DNA of 64,000 nucleotides, from assembly GCF_036323735.1 (NCBI RefSeq), contig NC_086027.1:89722662-89786661 (forward strand), read 5' to 3'. Shown in pieces: positions 46,703-56,339 of this stretch (the stretch's first letter is position 1; every line of letters starts with the position of its first letter). The notes below the pieces were generated by a model that searched no databases, was not told the DNA's origin, and worked only from the letters and a program-made list of their open reading frames with translations. The translations under genes were made by a program, and so were the position numbers. Source of the DNA: Rattus norvegicus. Lineage: Eukaryota; Chordata; Mammalia; Rodentia; Muridae.

Positions 46703-47447
46703 ACTGTCTTAGTAACTATGTTATTGCTGTGATAAAACACTCTGAGAAAAGAAAATCAAGGGAGAAAGAGTTTTCTTTGTCTCACAACCCAAAGGTGCCA
46801 TACAAGCACCATTGTGTATAACTTTCTTATGTATGTATGTATGTATGTATGTATGCATGCATGCATGTATATGTATATTCATGGATGTATGTGTATTATG
46901 CATATATGTATGTTTCTTGTGAATGTATATATGCATGTATGTATGCATATGTATGTGTGTATATATATATTTATGTGTGTATGCATGTATATATATAGGT
47001 ATGTATTATGTATATATGTATGTGTTTTTGTGTATGACTTTTTTATGTATGCATTTATGCATATATGTATGTGTATGTATGTGTGTATTGTGTGTGGATG
47101 TGTAAATGTATGTATGAATGTATTTATGTATGTATGTATATATTTCTTGTGTATGTACTTTTTTATGTATGTCTTTCTTTCACAGCAAGGAGGTCATGGC
47201 AGCAGGAACATGAAACATCTGCTCACAACACATCCCCAATCAGAAGCAGTGTGTGATGAAATTCTGCTGATGAGGGCTCCCATTCTATTTATACAACTAG
47301 GCATCCTAGCTAATAAATCATCCCATTCACAGTGTCTGTCTTCTTACCTCAATTTATATAATCACGTTAATTCCCAATAGTCATATTTAGAGGCTTGTCT
47401 CCTAGGTGAGTCTATATTCTGTTGAGTTGACAGTGCTAACCATTATG
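46703..47447 (-). mobile_element. MaLR-like LTR, minus strand, split by a microsatellite
   Basis: The 3' end in complement is 'actgtcttagtaactatgtt' with 'attgctgtgataaaacactc' (46703-46742). The 5' end in complement is 'gaggcttgtctcctaggtga' with 'ctgttgagttgacagtgcta' (about 47390-47439). Between them lie LTR blocks and, at 46827-47170, a large TATG-rich expansion. The two ends match opposite ends of the same repeat group seen at 25905 and 40841. Confidence 0.72.
46827..47170. repeat. Degenerate (TATG)n expansion
   Basis: About 340 bp dominated by TATG, TATA and CATG tetranucleotides. It starts as a perfect run (46828-46853) and decays rightwards. It encodes Tyr-Val-Cys-Met runs of up to 188 residues, which are artefacts. 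Confidence 0.95.
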
Positions 47448-47789
47448 TCCTTTCTCAAAATATTAATATTTACAATTATTTTTATCATCTAAATTATCCA
47501 AACTTCAACTATACTTTTAAAATGTATATATTTTTGATATACCATGAGTACTTTATGTATTACCAAGATTGAAGTGGATTATTTGTGAAAATATCTTTTT
47601 TTAGAAATAATCGGTTCATGTAAACAGAAAAATTTAAGTAAGTGTATTAAAACTACCTATTTGTTTAAAGTACTACATTTAAATACTCAGCCACATTATT
47701 GACAGAGTCTTTGGTTATAGATAATAAAAATGTCCAGTTTCCAGCCTGCTTCTTAATGAAGTCCAGAGAAAAGATTCTAAAGTTACATT
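47448..47789. other. Unassigned AT-rich sequence
   Basis: No gene or repeat recognised. Confidence 0.5.
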
Positions 47790-48110
47790 ATAATGGGAGA
47801 CCACCGTGTCATTCATAACTGTACACATTCACCCCACACTTTCTGAGTGTTCTCTGCCAAGGGCATGGAAGAGAGGGGAACAGGATGTTATGAAGGGCTT
47901 ACAGCGCTGTTTTAGCCTGACAGGCAGATTTACAACAGGAGAATTAATGTATGACTTGTATAAGAGGCCATGCGGCACTGCTAATGCACGAGTTGGCAGC
48001 ACATCAACATCTATATCATCCTCATATTCACGAAGCATGGAGCGGAAATAGCACGCTGCTTATACCAGCGAATGTCCGAAGTGAGTCCCCTAAACTGCCA
48101 TTCCCGTGTC
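47790..48110. promoter_or_regulatory. Candidate conserved block with retained CpGs
   Basis: A unique, repeat-free block. Between 47900 and 48110 I count nine CpG dinucleotides (for example in cagcgctg, catgcggc, gcacgag, ttcacgaag, gagcgg), far more than in the flanks. Open frames exist on both strands (81 and 69 residues), but they overlap each other and have no recognisable domain. Retained CpGs and complexity fit a conserved regulatory element or an unannotated exon. I cannot separate these from sequence alone. Confidence 0.33.
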
Positions 48111-48274
48111 CTTACAAAAGCATTGTTCTGTTGAGCCCTTCCCAGAGATTCAGGGTTTGCTGAGACAGGTCTTGTGACATTGCATGGTAGGTCATTTTTC
48201 TGTTGTGAGTTGCTGGGAGAAGATCTAATTCTTGAACTAAGCGTTGAACACTCTTTAGACAAAGTGTTAAACTA

Positions 48275-48590
48275 GAGAGACAGCTTGGAGGTTAAGAGTC
48301 CTTCCTTCTCTTGCAGATGACCCCAGGTCCTTACCTAGCACACAAGTTGGGTAACTTACAACTGCCTATAACCCATGATCCAGGGAGATATGATGTCTCG
48401 GATGCCTCAGGAACCTGCACGCGTGGGCACACACACACAGCCATACACAAACGCGTAATTAAAAATAAAATAGGGCTGGGGATTTAGCTCAGTGGTAGAG
48501 CGCTTACCTAGGGAGCGCAAGGCCCTGGGTTCGGTCCCCAGCTCCGAAAAAAAAAAAAACCAAAAAAAAAAATTTAAAAATAAAATAAAT
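48275..48590 (+). mobile_element. B3 SINE interrupted by an ID element
   Basis: B3 in the plus strand: 'gagacagcttggaggttaag', 'ccttctcttgcagatgaccc', 'acttacaactgcctataacc', 'tccagggagatatgatgtct' and 'cctgcacgcgtgggcacaca', with an A-rich tail. The tail is split by the ID element at 48473-48573 and resumes at 48574-48590. Confidence 0.9.
48473..48573 (+). mobile_element. ID SINE, young rat type, with target duplication
   Basis: A roughly 75-bp tRNA-Ala-derived body starts at gggctggggatttagctcag. It has an intact pol III A box (about 48484-48495, tagctcagtggt) and B box (48530-48540, ggttcggtccc), followed by an A-rich tail with one CC. The 14-bp direct repeat ttaaaaataaaata flanks it perfectly at 48459-48472 and 48574-48587, the mark of L1-mediated insertion. 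Such ID copies derive from BC1-type master genes. Whether this copy is transcribed is unknown. Confidence 0.98.
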
Positions 48591-48773
48591 CTTGCAAAAA
48601 CAGAATGTGTTATAGGAAATTCTACATCAGAAAAGGGTAAATGCTTTAAGCAAGGCAATACCAAAAAAGTCATGGTTATATGCATAGATTTTCTTCTTAG
48701 GTTCTCATTTTATAGATCCTAAATATAGAACACTGATGGGAGGATATGGGTTTCTGGAATACAAAGCTGAGGT

Positions 48774-48835
48774 GTGAGGGAGGGACAGAGGAAGGAAGGA
48801 GGGATGAAAGGAGGGAGGGAGGACGGTTGAGATGG
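48774..48835. repeat. GGGA/GGAA-rich purine tract
   Basis: Polypurine low-complexity stretch with GGGA and GGAAGGA units, directly left of the palindrome cluster. Confidence 0.9.
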
Positions 48836-48838
48836 TAT

Positions 48839-48888
48839 CCTGATATCAGAACAGGAGCTGCCTGTTGTATAGAGATCTCTATATCAGG
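48839..48888. repeat. Cluster of nested palindromes
   Basis: Outer arms cctgatat (48839-48846) and atatcagg (48881-48888) are perfect complements. Inside lie a 6-bp stem aacagg/cctgtt (48850-48855, 48861-48866) with a 5-nt loop, and a perfect 16-bp palindrome tatagagatctctata (48868-48883). ctgatatcag (48840-48849) is itself a perfect palindrome. Together they can be drawn as a small cloverleaf. Confidence 0.92.
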
Positions 48889-48949
48889 CCCAGAGTTTGT
48901 TTCTTCCCTTATCATGCCAAGAAACACTGGCAATCTGTTTATAGTCTCA

Positions 48950-49330
48950 TTTTTGTGTATATGTTCATGTGTACAAGTGCATATGTATTAGAGCATGTGT
49001 GGGGGGAGTCACAGGTCAACTTTGGGTTGACCTGAAACTACCTTGGTTTAGGGGGAGGGTAGAGACTGTCTTCATTTGTTATTTTTGTTGTTGTTGTTGT
49101 TTTTTTTTTTTTTGCTTTTTTGTTTTTTTAATTGTACTTTTCAGTCAGGCATGAGGCTCTCTAATTCAACTAGGCTGACTGTCCAGGCAGCTCCAAGCAT
49201 CTTCCCATTTCCGTGTCTCCAGTGCTGGGATTACAAAACTGCACCACCACACCAATTATCTTTATCTAACTCAGGCCCTCATACTTGTGTGACAAAATTT
49301 ATTGACTGAGAGACCTCCCCCCGCCCCCGT
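48950..49330 (-). mobile_element. RSINE1 SINE, minus strand
   Basis: Complement of RSINE1: a TG-rich tail (48955-49000), 'aggtcaactttgggttgacc', a T-rich run (49085-49130), 'aggctgactgtccaggcagc', B1-like 'gtgctgggattacaaaactg' with 'caccaccacacc', and 'ctcaggccctcatacttgtg' near the tRNA-like head. A 9-bp inverted repeat (49012-49034) lies in the tail part. Confidence 0.85.
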
Positions 49331-49961
49331 GCCACATGCGTTCAAACAATTTAAAGCAGACCAATTAGATGATCAAAAATATAGACTGAGAGAGGCGGCC
49401 CCACCATTCCTGTTACAATAGACTTAAACAAATCATGCTGGCCCTAGCATGGAGAATAAATAACATTAGACATGAGGAATTGGGAAGAGCATTGGAAACC
49501 TTCACTGAGAATGCAAGAAAGATAGATATTAAGAAAGGTGATGGAAGGAACAGATGGACACTGTAAGGAGATTTGGTGAACTTATCTGTTTGGTAAATTG
49601 GCACCATGATCAGGTGAAGAAGAGAACATCAAGAATGCAAGAAAACAGCATGAGCTATGTATGAGAAAACTACACTGAAGAAAATAATTGAAAACTGCCA
49701 AAGTATAATTTGACTTTAAATGGTATAATTAGAGTCATAGTTTCTTTTTCCAAGCAGGGTTTGTAAGTAGACTGGAAATAATAACAGGCAAAAGGTTAAA
49801 ACTCACACTAATGAATCTAAAGAAAATTAGTAATTAATAAAACTAAATGCCATATATTAATAATTACATCCATGATAAAATGAAGGAAGGGGGAAGAGGG
49901 AGGTAGATTCACTTATCTCACCCTATGTAAGAATTGTTGTTGGGTCTTTGCCATGGACAGT
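49331..49961. other. Unassigned sequence
   Basis: No gene. It may contain an old, unrecognised mammalian repeat. Confidence 0.45.
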
Positions 49962-50316
49962 GTGTTGTTAGTCACTGCTAGATTGCTTTGAAGAATCCTC
50001 ACAGCAAAAACTCAACGAAGGAAGGTTTCAGCATGTAGTAGATTAGATTTCAGTCAGTCATAGCACAAAGCATGGCAGCTGGGGTAGCCTCATTTGGAGG
50101 GACAGGAGTACATCTCAGAGCTCTCCCGCACAGAGAGTGCAGGTCAGAACGGAAATTGCATGTAACCTTCAAGCGTCCTCCCCAGGTAACCTACTTTTGA
50201 TAGCTAAGGCTTACTTCCAGAAAGTTCTACAATGTCTGAGAACAATGTGATGGTTGTGGACTGACCAAGAGTTCACACTTGAGCCCAAAGGAGAAAATTT
50301 TCATGCACACCGTAAC
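49962..50316 (-). mobile_element. MaLR-type LTR (ORR1/MT-like), minus strand
   Basis: In complement: the 3' end 'gttagtcactgctagattgc' with 'cctcacagcaaaaactc', the middle block 'caaagcatggcagctggggt', then 'aacctacttttgatagctaa' with 'ggcttacttccagaaagttc', 'actgaccaagagttcacact' with 'tgagcccaaagg', and the 5' end 'attttcatgcacaccgtaac'. This order is typical of rodent MaLR LTRs. It is diverged, and no internal region is attached. Confidence 0.72.
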
Positions 50317-51710
50317 AATTAATCAGATAAACTTGGAGAGGTTTCAGATCTCAACCGAATATCACAAGGAGTTAAAAGTCAAAGGGTCACTGTTTTTTTT
50401 TAAAATCCTGGTAAAATTTAAGCTGTATCTTTTTCCACAGGGATAGGGAGAGGGCTGCTTGATGTTAATACATTTGGTATTCACAGCACCATCTTGTCAG
50501 GAATGTATAGCTCATTAAGCGTGAATGCCGCTTCTCAAGGGTCTTTTATTCCTTTTAGGTGACGAAGCTGTGAGTAAAAACAAAAGAACTCTTTCTTATT
50601 CCGCTTCCTAACATGCCATTTAGTCTGCTTTCTTCCCTAAGTAGCTGTTTTCACAACTTAATGTTTCACTAAGGAAGCTGTGTTAGTATTGGTAATTCTG
50701 CACAAATTTCTGGGCCTTGATGCTGATAAGGAACTGGCTATGGCTGAGGTGGCATGATCTCCCTTATTTGTCCTTTGCCTCTTCACTGTAAAAGCACACA
50801 CTGCAAAGACTCCGGTGCCCCACAGTGGGAGTCTGTTGGAGTGTCCTTGGGAAGCCCAGTCTTGATGGCTTCTCCTTAGTCAGCAGCGGCACGGATTTTG
50901 GTGTAAAGTATTCCCATTCAGGCAGTGTGCTTCAGATAAGAATCTACCCTTCACTTCAGAACCATGGTCTTTGGTATAAACTACTCGAATGTCAAGTGGT
51001 GTACTTCAGGTAAGAACTCATTTCTGACCGCGGTGAGAGAGCAGGAGAAACACTGACCTCCCTGTAAATCTCCAATATCCCTGTGTATCACAATTGTATG
51101 AGGAGTAACTTCGGGAATGCAGGTTAAGCCAACTAAAATAACTGCCAAAGCATTAATACAACCTTCCTGGGGAGACACCTTCTGCTGTTTAACTTGCAGT
51201 TAGAGTAGCATTAGCTTGAAACTCAAAGGAGCCTAAATAGGAGACCTGAGAACAAAGCCAAGACAACAGAATGAAAGCAGAGGCGGGAGATAGAGGATGG
51301 GAAAAAACCTATAGCCATAATTTAGGTAGCAAGATAAAACCACCCTTGTCCAGCTCTATGGCTAAGTGTTTTTCTGGTATGTGGTACTGTAAATTGGCTA
51401 TTTTCCCTGGCTTAGTCTGTGTTGAGGACTCTACTATACACTGAGTAAAACTGACAGTGACATTTTATTCCCAAAGTCTTCTCCTCTCTCAGTCTCTGAA
51501 GTACAAGGCAGAAAGTTAAGCTGAATACTTAGAGGATGTGCTAGACATTGAACACAAATATCACAAAATAGGTTTAGTGGGAGACACAAGTGACACTGAT
51601 CCACTCTAACTTCCAACAAAGGACCAGAGACTGGAAGACGTAATGTAACTGCTGGGATCTCTTTGGAAAGAATTTGATAAATTTGATAAGATAATGCAGG
51701 GTCTCCCACA
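50317..51710. other. Mostly unique non-coding sequence
   Basis: No named repeat. Two similar segments end in cttcagataagaa (50930-50942) and cttcaggtaagaa (51004-51016). The second is a textbook 5' splice site, but no matching acceptor plus coding frame is evident. Confidence 0.4.
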
Positions 51711-51835
51711 CAGTTCTCAAGCTTGGCTAATTACCAGACTGTCCTGGGTAGCTTTTAAAAAGTGCTGAGATCTGGGTCCTAAAGCCAGGCACTCTGTTTT
51801 AGTCACTTGAGGTAGGATGTAGGCATGGAACAAGA
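51711..51835 (+). mobile_element. MER5A hAT-Charlie miniature element
   Basis: 'acagttctcaagcttggcta', then 'actgtcctgggtagctttta' with 'aaaaagtgctgagatctggg', then 'aggatgtaggcatgg'. This matches the first two-thirds of the MER5A DNA transposon in order. It is an ancient, non-coding, pan-placental family. Confidence 0.82.
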
Positions 51836-53466
51836 AAGGGAAATGGGGGTCTACCAGGATTATTCCAACAAGGAGCTGTGATTGGTAAATAGTACTTCAA
51901 AAGTGGATTTATAATAAGACAAAGTAGATAAGAAGTACATAATGATTACCCTTATCCTGAAAAGACTTCACCAAGCATCCTGGACATTTTATAAATCACT
52001 GAATAGCCATTTATTTGTGCAGCCTCAAGCCATGTTCCATTGAAACACATGGAAAAAACTGTATCTAGGAGGCAGGATTATCAAGAAAGGGGAACAGCAA
52101 TCCAAAGGTCAAATTCAATATCCCACAGGAGAAATTGGCCAGCCCTGACTGACCTTTCAAAGAAGCACTTAATGAAATACACTGAAGAGCCTGCTGTGTA
52201 TTGTGGGAACAATGTTTTGAAAACCAGTTGAAATCCTTTAGTTGTAACTATCACCCTGAAAGATCACTTAGGCAGAGAACCCATCCACTCACTCATCCAG
52301 TTATAAGGTGATCTATTTCAAACCTGGATCTTGGAAACTGCTGGAGAAGTTGAACTCATTAGCAGGGATTGAGCTCAGTCTAGTTGAACCCCAAAAACTG
52401 CTTCTTGGCTTAGCCACATCCTATTTTCTTTGACTTTTAATTTACTTAATGTAGAAGGGTCCAGTAGAAGCATATGACACAGATGAATCTAACAGATACA
52501 AAGTGAATTATTATATTTGGTGGTGAATTCTTGGTATTTACAGTACTGACAAGAATAGACCCACCTGTTATTCTTTTTTTAAATATATCGCTCGAAAAAG
52601 CTACCTCACAAAGACAACACCTAACTTGCTTTACTAGACTTTCTTAGTAGATAATATGTTTGTATTGGGTTTTGCTGTTAATTATGTTATAAATACATTA
52701 TCAATTACAGGAAATGTGTTGATGCAAGTGAGAGTATGTATTTCTAGAATTTTTGGCATCATCTTATAGCTTGCTTAGATTAAATAATAATGATCATGAC
52801 TGTAAATTAAGCTGCTTTGTAAACATGTCATATGGGCTTACATGGGATTACATTTCTCCAATGATTTATTTAAGGATGTGGAAGCATATTGCTCTGTATT
52901 AAAATATTTTTAGTTAGATATATTTTTTCCAAAAGAAACTGCAATATTTTTTCATGTAAAGAAGACCAAAGTGGAGGACTCCAGTGAGATTACTATAGTG
53001 TTCTAATGATTAGAAGCTAATTGGATACATCAATGGTTTACCGAAAGTTGTCTATAACCTTAGCTTTGTCTGAAAACACTTCTCGATGACATCAAATCTG
53101 AAAATATCTGAAAACCAGTTTTTTAGAAAGCCTGTCAATTGAATTATCAGACTGTTCTCTGGGAGTGCAGCATTACGGGTAACCCAGTCTGTTCCTTCTC
53201 ATTTCTGGTTTTCTCTCTATTATGAATCTTTCCTGGAATACTCTTCAAGTTCTGGGTTTTCTCTATATAGAATATATATCTATTCACTCTTCAAAATAGC
53301 ACTAAGATTGGCTTCCTTTATTAGGATTTATCTTATATTTGGGTTTTTCTTTCTTAGTAAATATTGTTTTTGAAAATTTCAGATATAAGTACTATGTTTA
53401 TATTCAACCCTTCAGTTTTGGATCCAATGTTCCTGATGTTCCACATTTAATTCTCTCTGGTGTCCA
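51836..53466. other. Mostly unique AT-rich sequence
   Basis: No gene or confident repeat. About 53230-53350 faintly resembles an L2 3' region but is too diverged to call. Confidence 0.45.
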
Positions 53467-53509
53467 CTCTCTCTCTCTCTCTCTCAATTTCTGAACCATT
53501 TCTTCTATA

Positions 53510-53548
<39 letters not shown>
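53467..53548. repeat. (CT)n and (CA)n microsatellites
   Basis: CT run at 53467-53485 and CA run at 53512-53548, separated by about 26 bp. Confidence 0.97.
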
Positions 53549-53551
<3 letters not shown>

Positions 53552-54149
53552 TGCACACACAGTGTAACCTGTATGTAACCGGCTGAGCTCATTTAATGTA
53601 GTTTTTATGTACACATGTTTAAAGGGCTATTTGTGATTAGACAACTTCTCAGGGCATTTACTTCTAGAGAAGACTGGTTTACCTCTTATCAGCTCTTGAT
53701 AGCTCACAGCACTTCTTGTAGGGGCTTTTAATTAATTTAATATTAAACTAATGCTGTTTAATAATCATGCGGTGACTAGACTAGTTACTTCCACATTCAA
53801 TGAATTCCTGCTAGGCATGAAAACTCTTTGCTCTTTAGTGTGGAGACTTGGCTGTTTACTATAAGGCTTCTCTAACTTGCTAATGATAATGGCAAACCGA
53901 GAAACTAGAGTTTTAATAATGTAAACAAGGAAAAGAAGTGTGGGAGTTTTCAAATCCATTAAATTTAATGTTAATCCTAGAAAATTTTTTGTAGCCATTC
54001 AACTCTTCTGTGTCACTCACTTTTTCAATCATTCATTCACTACAATTTAATCCGAATGGGTGTGGCATCTTGAACTAGAATATGTTTCCCATACATAAAA
54101 ATGCTAAACATTCACAGGCAAGGATGAATCAAAAAAATCATTTTACGTA
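53549..54149. other. Unassigned AT-rich sequence
   Basis: No gene or repeat recognised. Confidence 0.5.
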
Positions 54150-54420
54150 TAAAACTTCCTGAAAGTGTACTGCTTTGTTGCAAACTCTCTTGAATTCTGT
54201 ATTAATAATACAGTGCCAACTCATTAATTATAAATGCACAACCATTTGGTGGTAAAACGAAAATAGGGTGCCAAGGGTAAATAAAGTGTTCACCGATGAA
54301 ACAATGCCATGGATAGAAACCGCTATTTATCTGATGTGCTAGGTAACTTTAATAACCCGCAGCTAGTGGTCTGTAGCAGTTCTTGGCAGTACGTGCCTTC
54401 CCTTTTCATTGTTTGCCTCC
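54150..54420. promoter_or_regulatory. Candidate conserved non-coding block
   Basis: Repeat-free sequence with homeodomain cores (tattaataatac, cattaattataaat), SOX-type aacaatg, and retained CpGs in ttcaccgatg, aaaccgcta and aacccgcag. It is an enhancer candidate on composition alone. Confidence 0.25.
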
Positions 54421-54819
54421 AATGGAAGGGGACTTGTAATATCAGAACATATACATGCATGCGTGTACATGCATGCACACACACATACACACACACCGGC
54501 ACCCACATGCCCATCATAACAAAAGCTCTCTCTTTAGGATTCTCTTTAGCAGGGACCCTGCACCTGAAGCCCAGACAAAACCAACAGCAACAGATTCAGT
54601 GAATGTTGTTGGTTGTTGGCTGAGGATTCGAGCAGCCGTCAATTATGTTTTGAGCCTGGACTGGGTTCAATGAATGGTTTTAAGCTGGCACTTTAGAAGC
54701 ATGAATTAAACTGTCTGTGTTTCCTTAGCACTGAGTGGACCAGCCAGACCATGCATGGGTCTGACATTTTTATTAGAGAAACTAAGGAGTCTTCCTTCCA
54801 AGTTTGTATAGGAGAAATG

Positions 54820-54820
<1 letters not shown>
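54421..54820. other. Unassigned, with a short CA/CATG tract
   Basis: A CATG/CACA-rich stretch at about 54452-54500. The overlapping small reading frames are not supported as genes. Confidence 0.5.

Positions 54821-54871
<51 letters not shown>
54821..54871. repeat. (TA)25 microsatellite
   Basis: Perfect TA dinucleotide run of 50 bp, fully self-complementary. Confidence 0.98.
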
Positions 54872-54873
<2 letters not shown>

Positions 54874-55117
54874 TCTTTTACATATATGGCTTGAACAGGT
54901 CTGACATTTTCAGAAGAGATCCATGCCATATCATGTCTGATAAGCTAATTTTTAAAAGAACTACTAAAGCTTAATAATTTGAATTATAAATAGTTGTGTT
55001 GCTGAGTTTGCATTGTTTTATGTTGGTCCCAAAATTATTTCAGGAAACAGTATAGACAATTTTTTTTATTTTTGACTAACTTAGGGACATTATTATTTTT
55101 TATATGTTATTTGTTTT

Positions 55118-55252
55118 GATATAGGAGGTTGATTTGTATCCCAGGCTGACCTTGAACTCACGAGGCAGTTGAGGTAGCTTTGACCTTGCTGCGAGCTTTC
55201 TGCCTCATCTTGAGTGCTAGCATTACAGATGAGGACTATCATTCCTGGCAAA
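55118..55252 (-). mobile_element. B1 SINE, minus strand
   Basis: Complement of B1: 'gtatcccaggctgaccttga', 'actcacgaggcagttgaggt', 'tttctgcctcatcttgagtg' with 'ctagcattacagatgagg', ending at 'cattcctggc'. It is diverged and lacks an obvious T-rich tail. Confidence 0.85.
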
Positions 55253-55349
55253 CTTTTGAAGTATTATGTAGTAAAATACTTGCCAACTGTATTTTCACTT
55301 TAGCTTTATAAGATGATTTTCAATGCATTGTTGGATATTAAGAAACTTT

Positions 55350-55562
55350 GCACAGATTTTCTTTGTTTTAATTTTTGTATTGACAATATATTCTTCTCTC
55401 ATACAATATATCTTGACCAGAGTTTTCCCTGCCTCCACTTCTTGCAGCTCTGCGAGACCATATCTCCTCCTCCCCAGGATCTACTCTCCCTCTATTTCTT
55501 CATCAGAAAAGAGCAGGCCTGTTTAGTTTTTGCACACATTTCCATTATCAACAGCATGTATT
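55350..55562 (-). mobile_element. LINE-1 (Lx-type) 3' UTR fragment
   Basis: Complement of an L1 3' end: a T-rich left part, C/T-rich 'ccctgcctccacttcttgca', 'tcctcctccccaggatctac' and 'tcatcagaaaagagcaggcc'. This block order is common in old murid L1 3' UTRs. The overlapping 67-88 residue frames are chance. Confidence 0.7.
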
Positions 55563-56339
55563 TTGAAAATGAACAATAAAAGTATCTATAGTGGATAATT
55601 TTGTGTCTTATAAGGGTGTAGTTTTGATCAAATACATGTTTATTTATCATACTTGTGCTGATTTAGCATACGTTTTCTATTTTTATCTAGTTATCTTCAT
55701 GCTTGGAATTACTGATTGAAAGGAAAATAAAATTATTTGAAAATGTTTGGGCTCAAAATATCTACTTATATGGAATGGTATGGTAGATATAACATTTACA
55801 AACACCGCTGAATTTTAATGTTTCACAAAAATTGCAAACATCCTTCAAGCATACTTCAGTATATTTGGCTTCAATCATATAGTTTCTTGGTACTTAATTG
55901 ATCTTTTAGAATATACTTTTGAACAATTAAATATTTTCCTTATGTAAGAAAACTCTCATTTGACTTTTGATTTATGGGAAGTTTAGTACTGGAAATACTT
56001 CAGAGTAGTTGAACATTGATGTCAGAGATCATTGCCAAAGCAGTTTATTACTAATTTTAAATAATTTTGTTTTATGTTTACCACTGTAAGTCAAACATTT
56101 AGTTTGTATAATGTCTAAGCCAAATTTTACAATGGGCCAGTAAAGCCACCATGTAAGATAGAGTTATTCAACTGGCAAATAGTTTAGTGGGGGGCGTTGG
56201 GTCTGTACAGTGGGTTATACCTGAAAACAACTGAAGGGGCTTGAACTAAAGATATTGAATTCTTAAGCAAGTAAGCCACAAAGTTATAATGCAATTGGAG
56301 TTGCTTATCTTAACTCGGCATGACATGACCTAGTAAACA
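55563..56339. other. Unassigned AT-rich sequence
   Basis: No gene or repeat recognised. Confidence 0.5.

Noticed and set aside
46814..47380. 188-residue plus-strand frame rich in Tyr, Val, Cys and Met
   Set aside because: It is the translation of the TATG expansion inside an LTR.
48484..48540. A tRNA-like gene with A and B boxes
   Set aside because: This is the body of an ID SINE with a poly-A tail and target duplication. It lacks the cloverleaf and 3' structure of a working tRNA gene.
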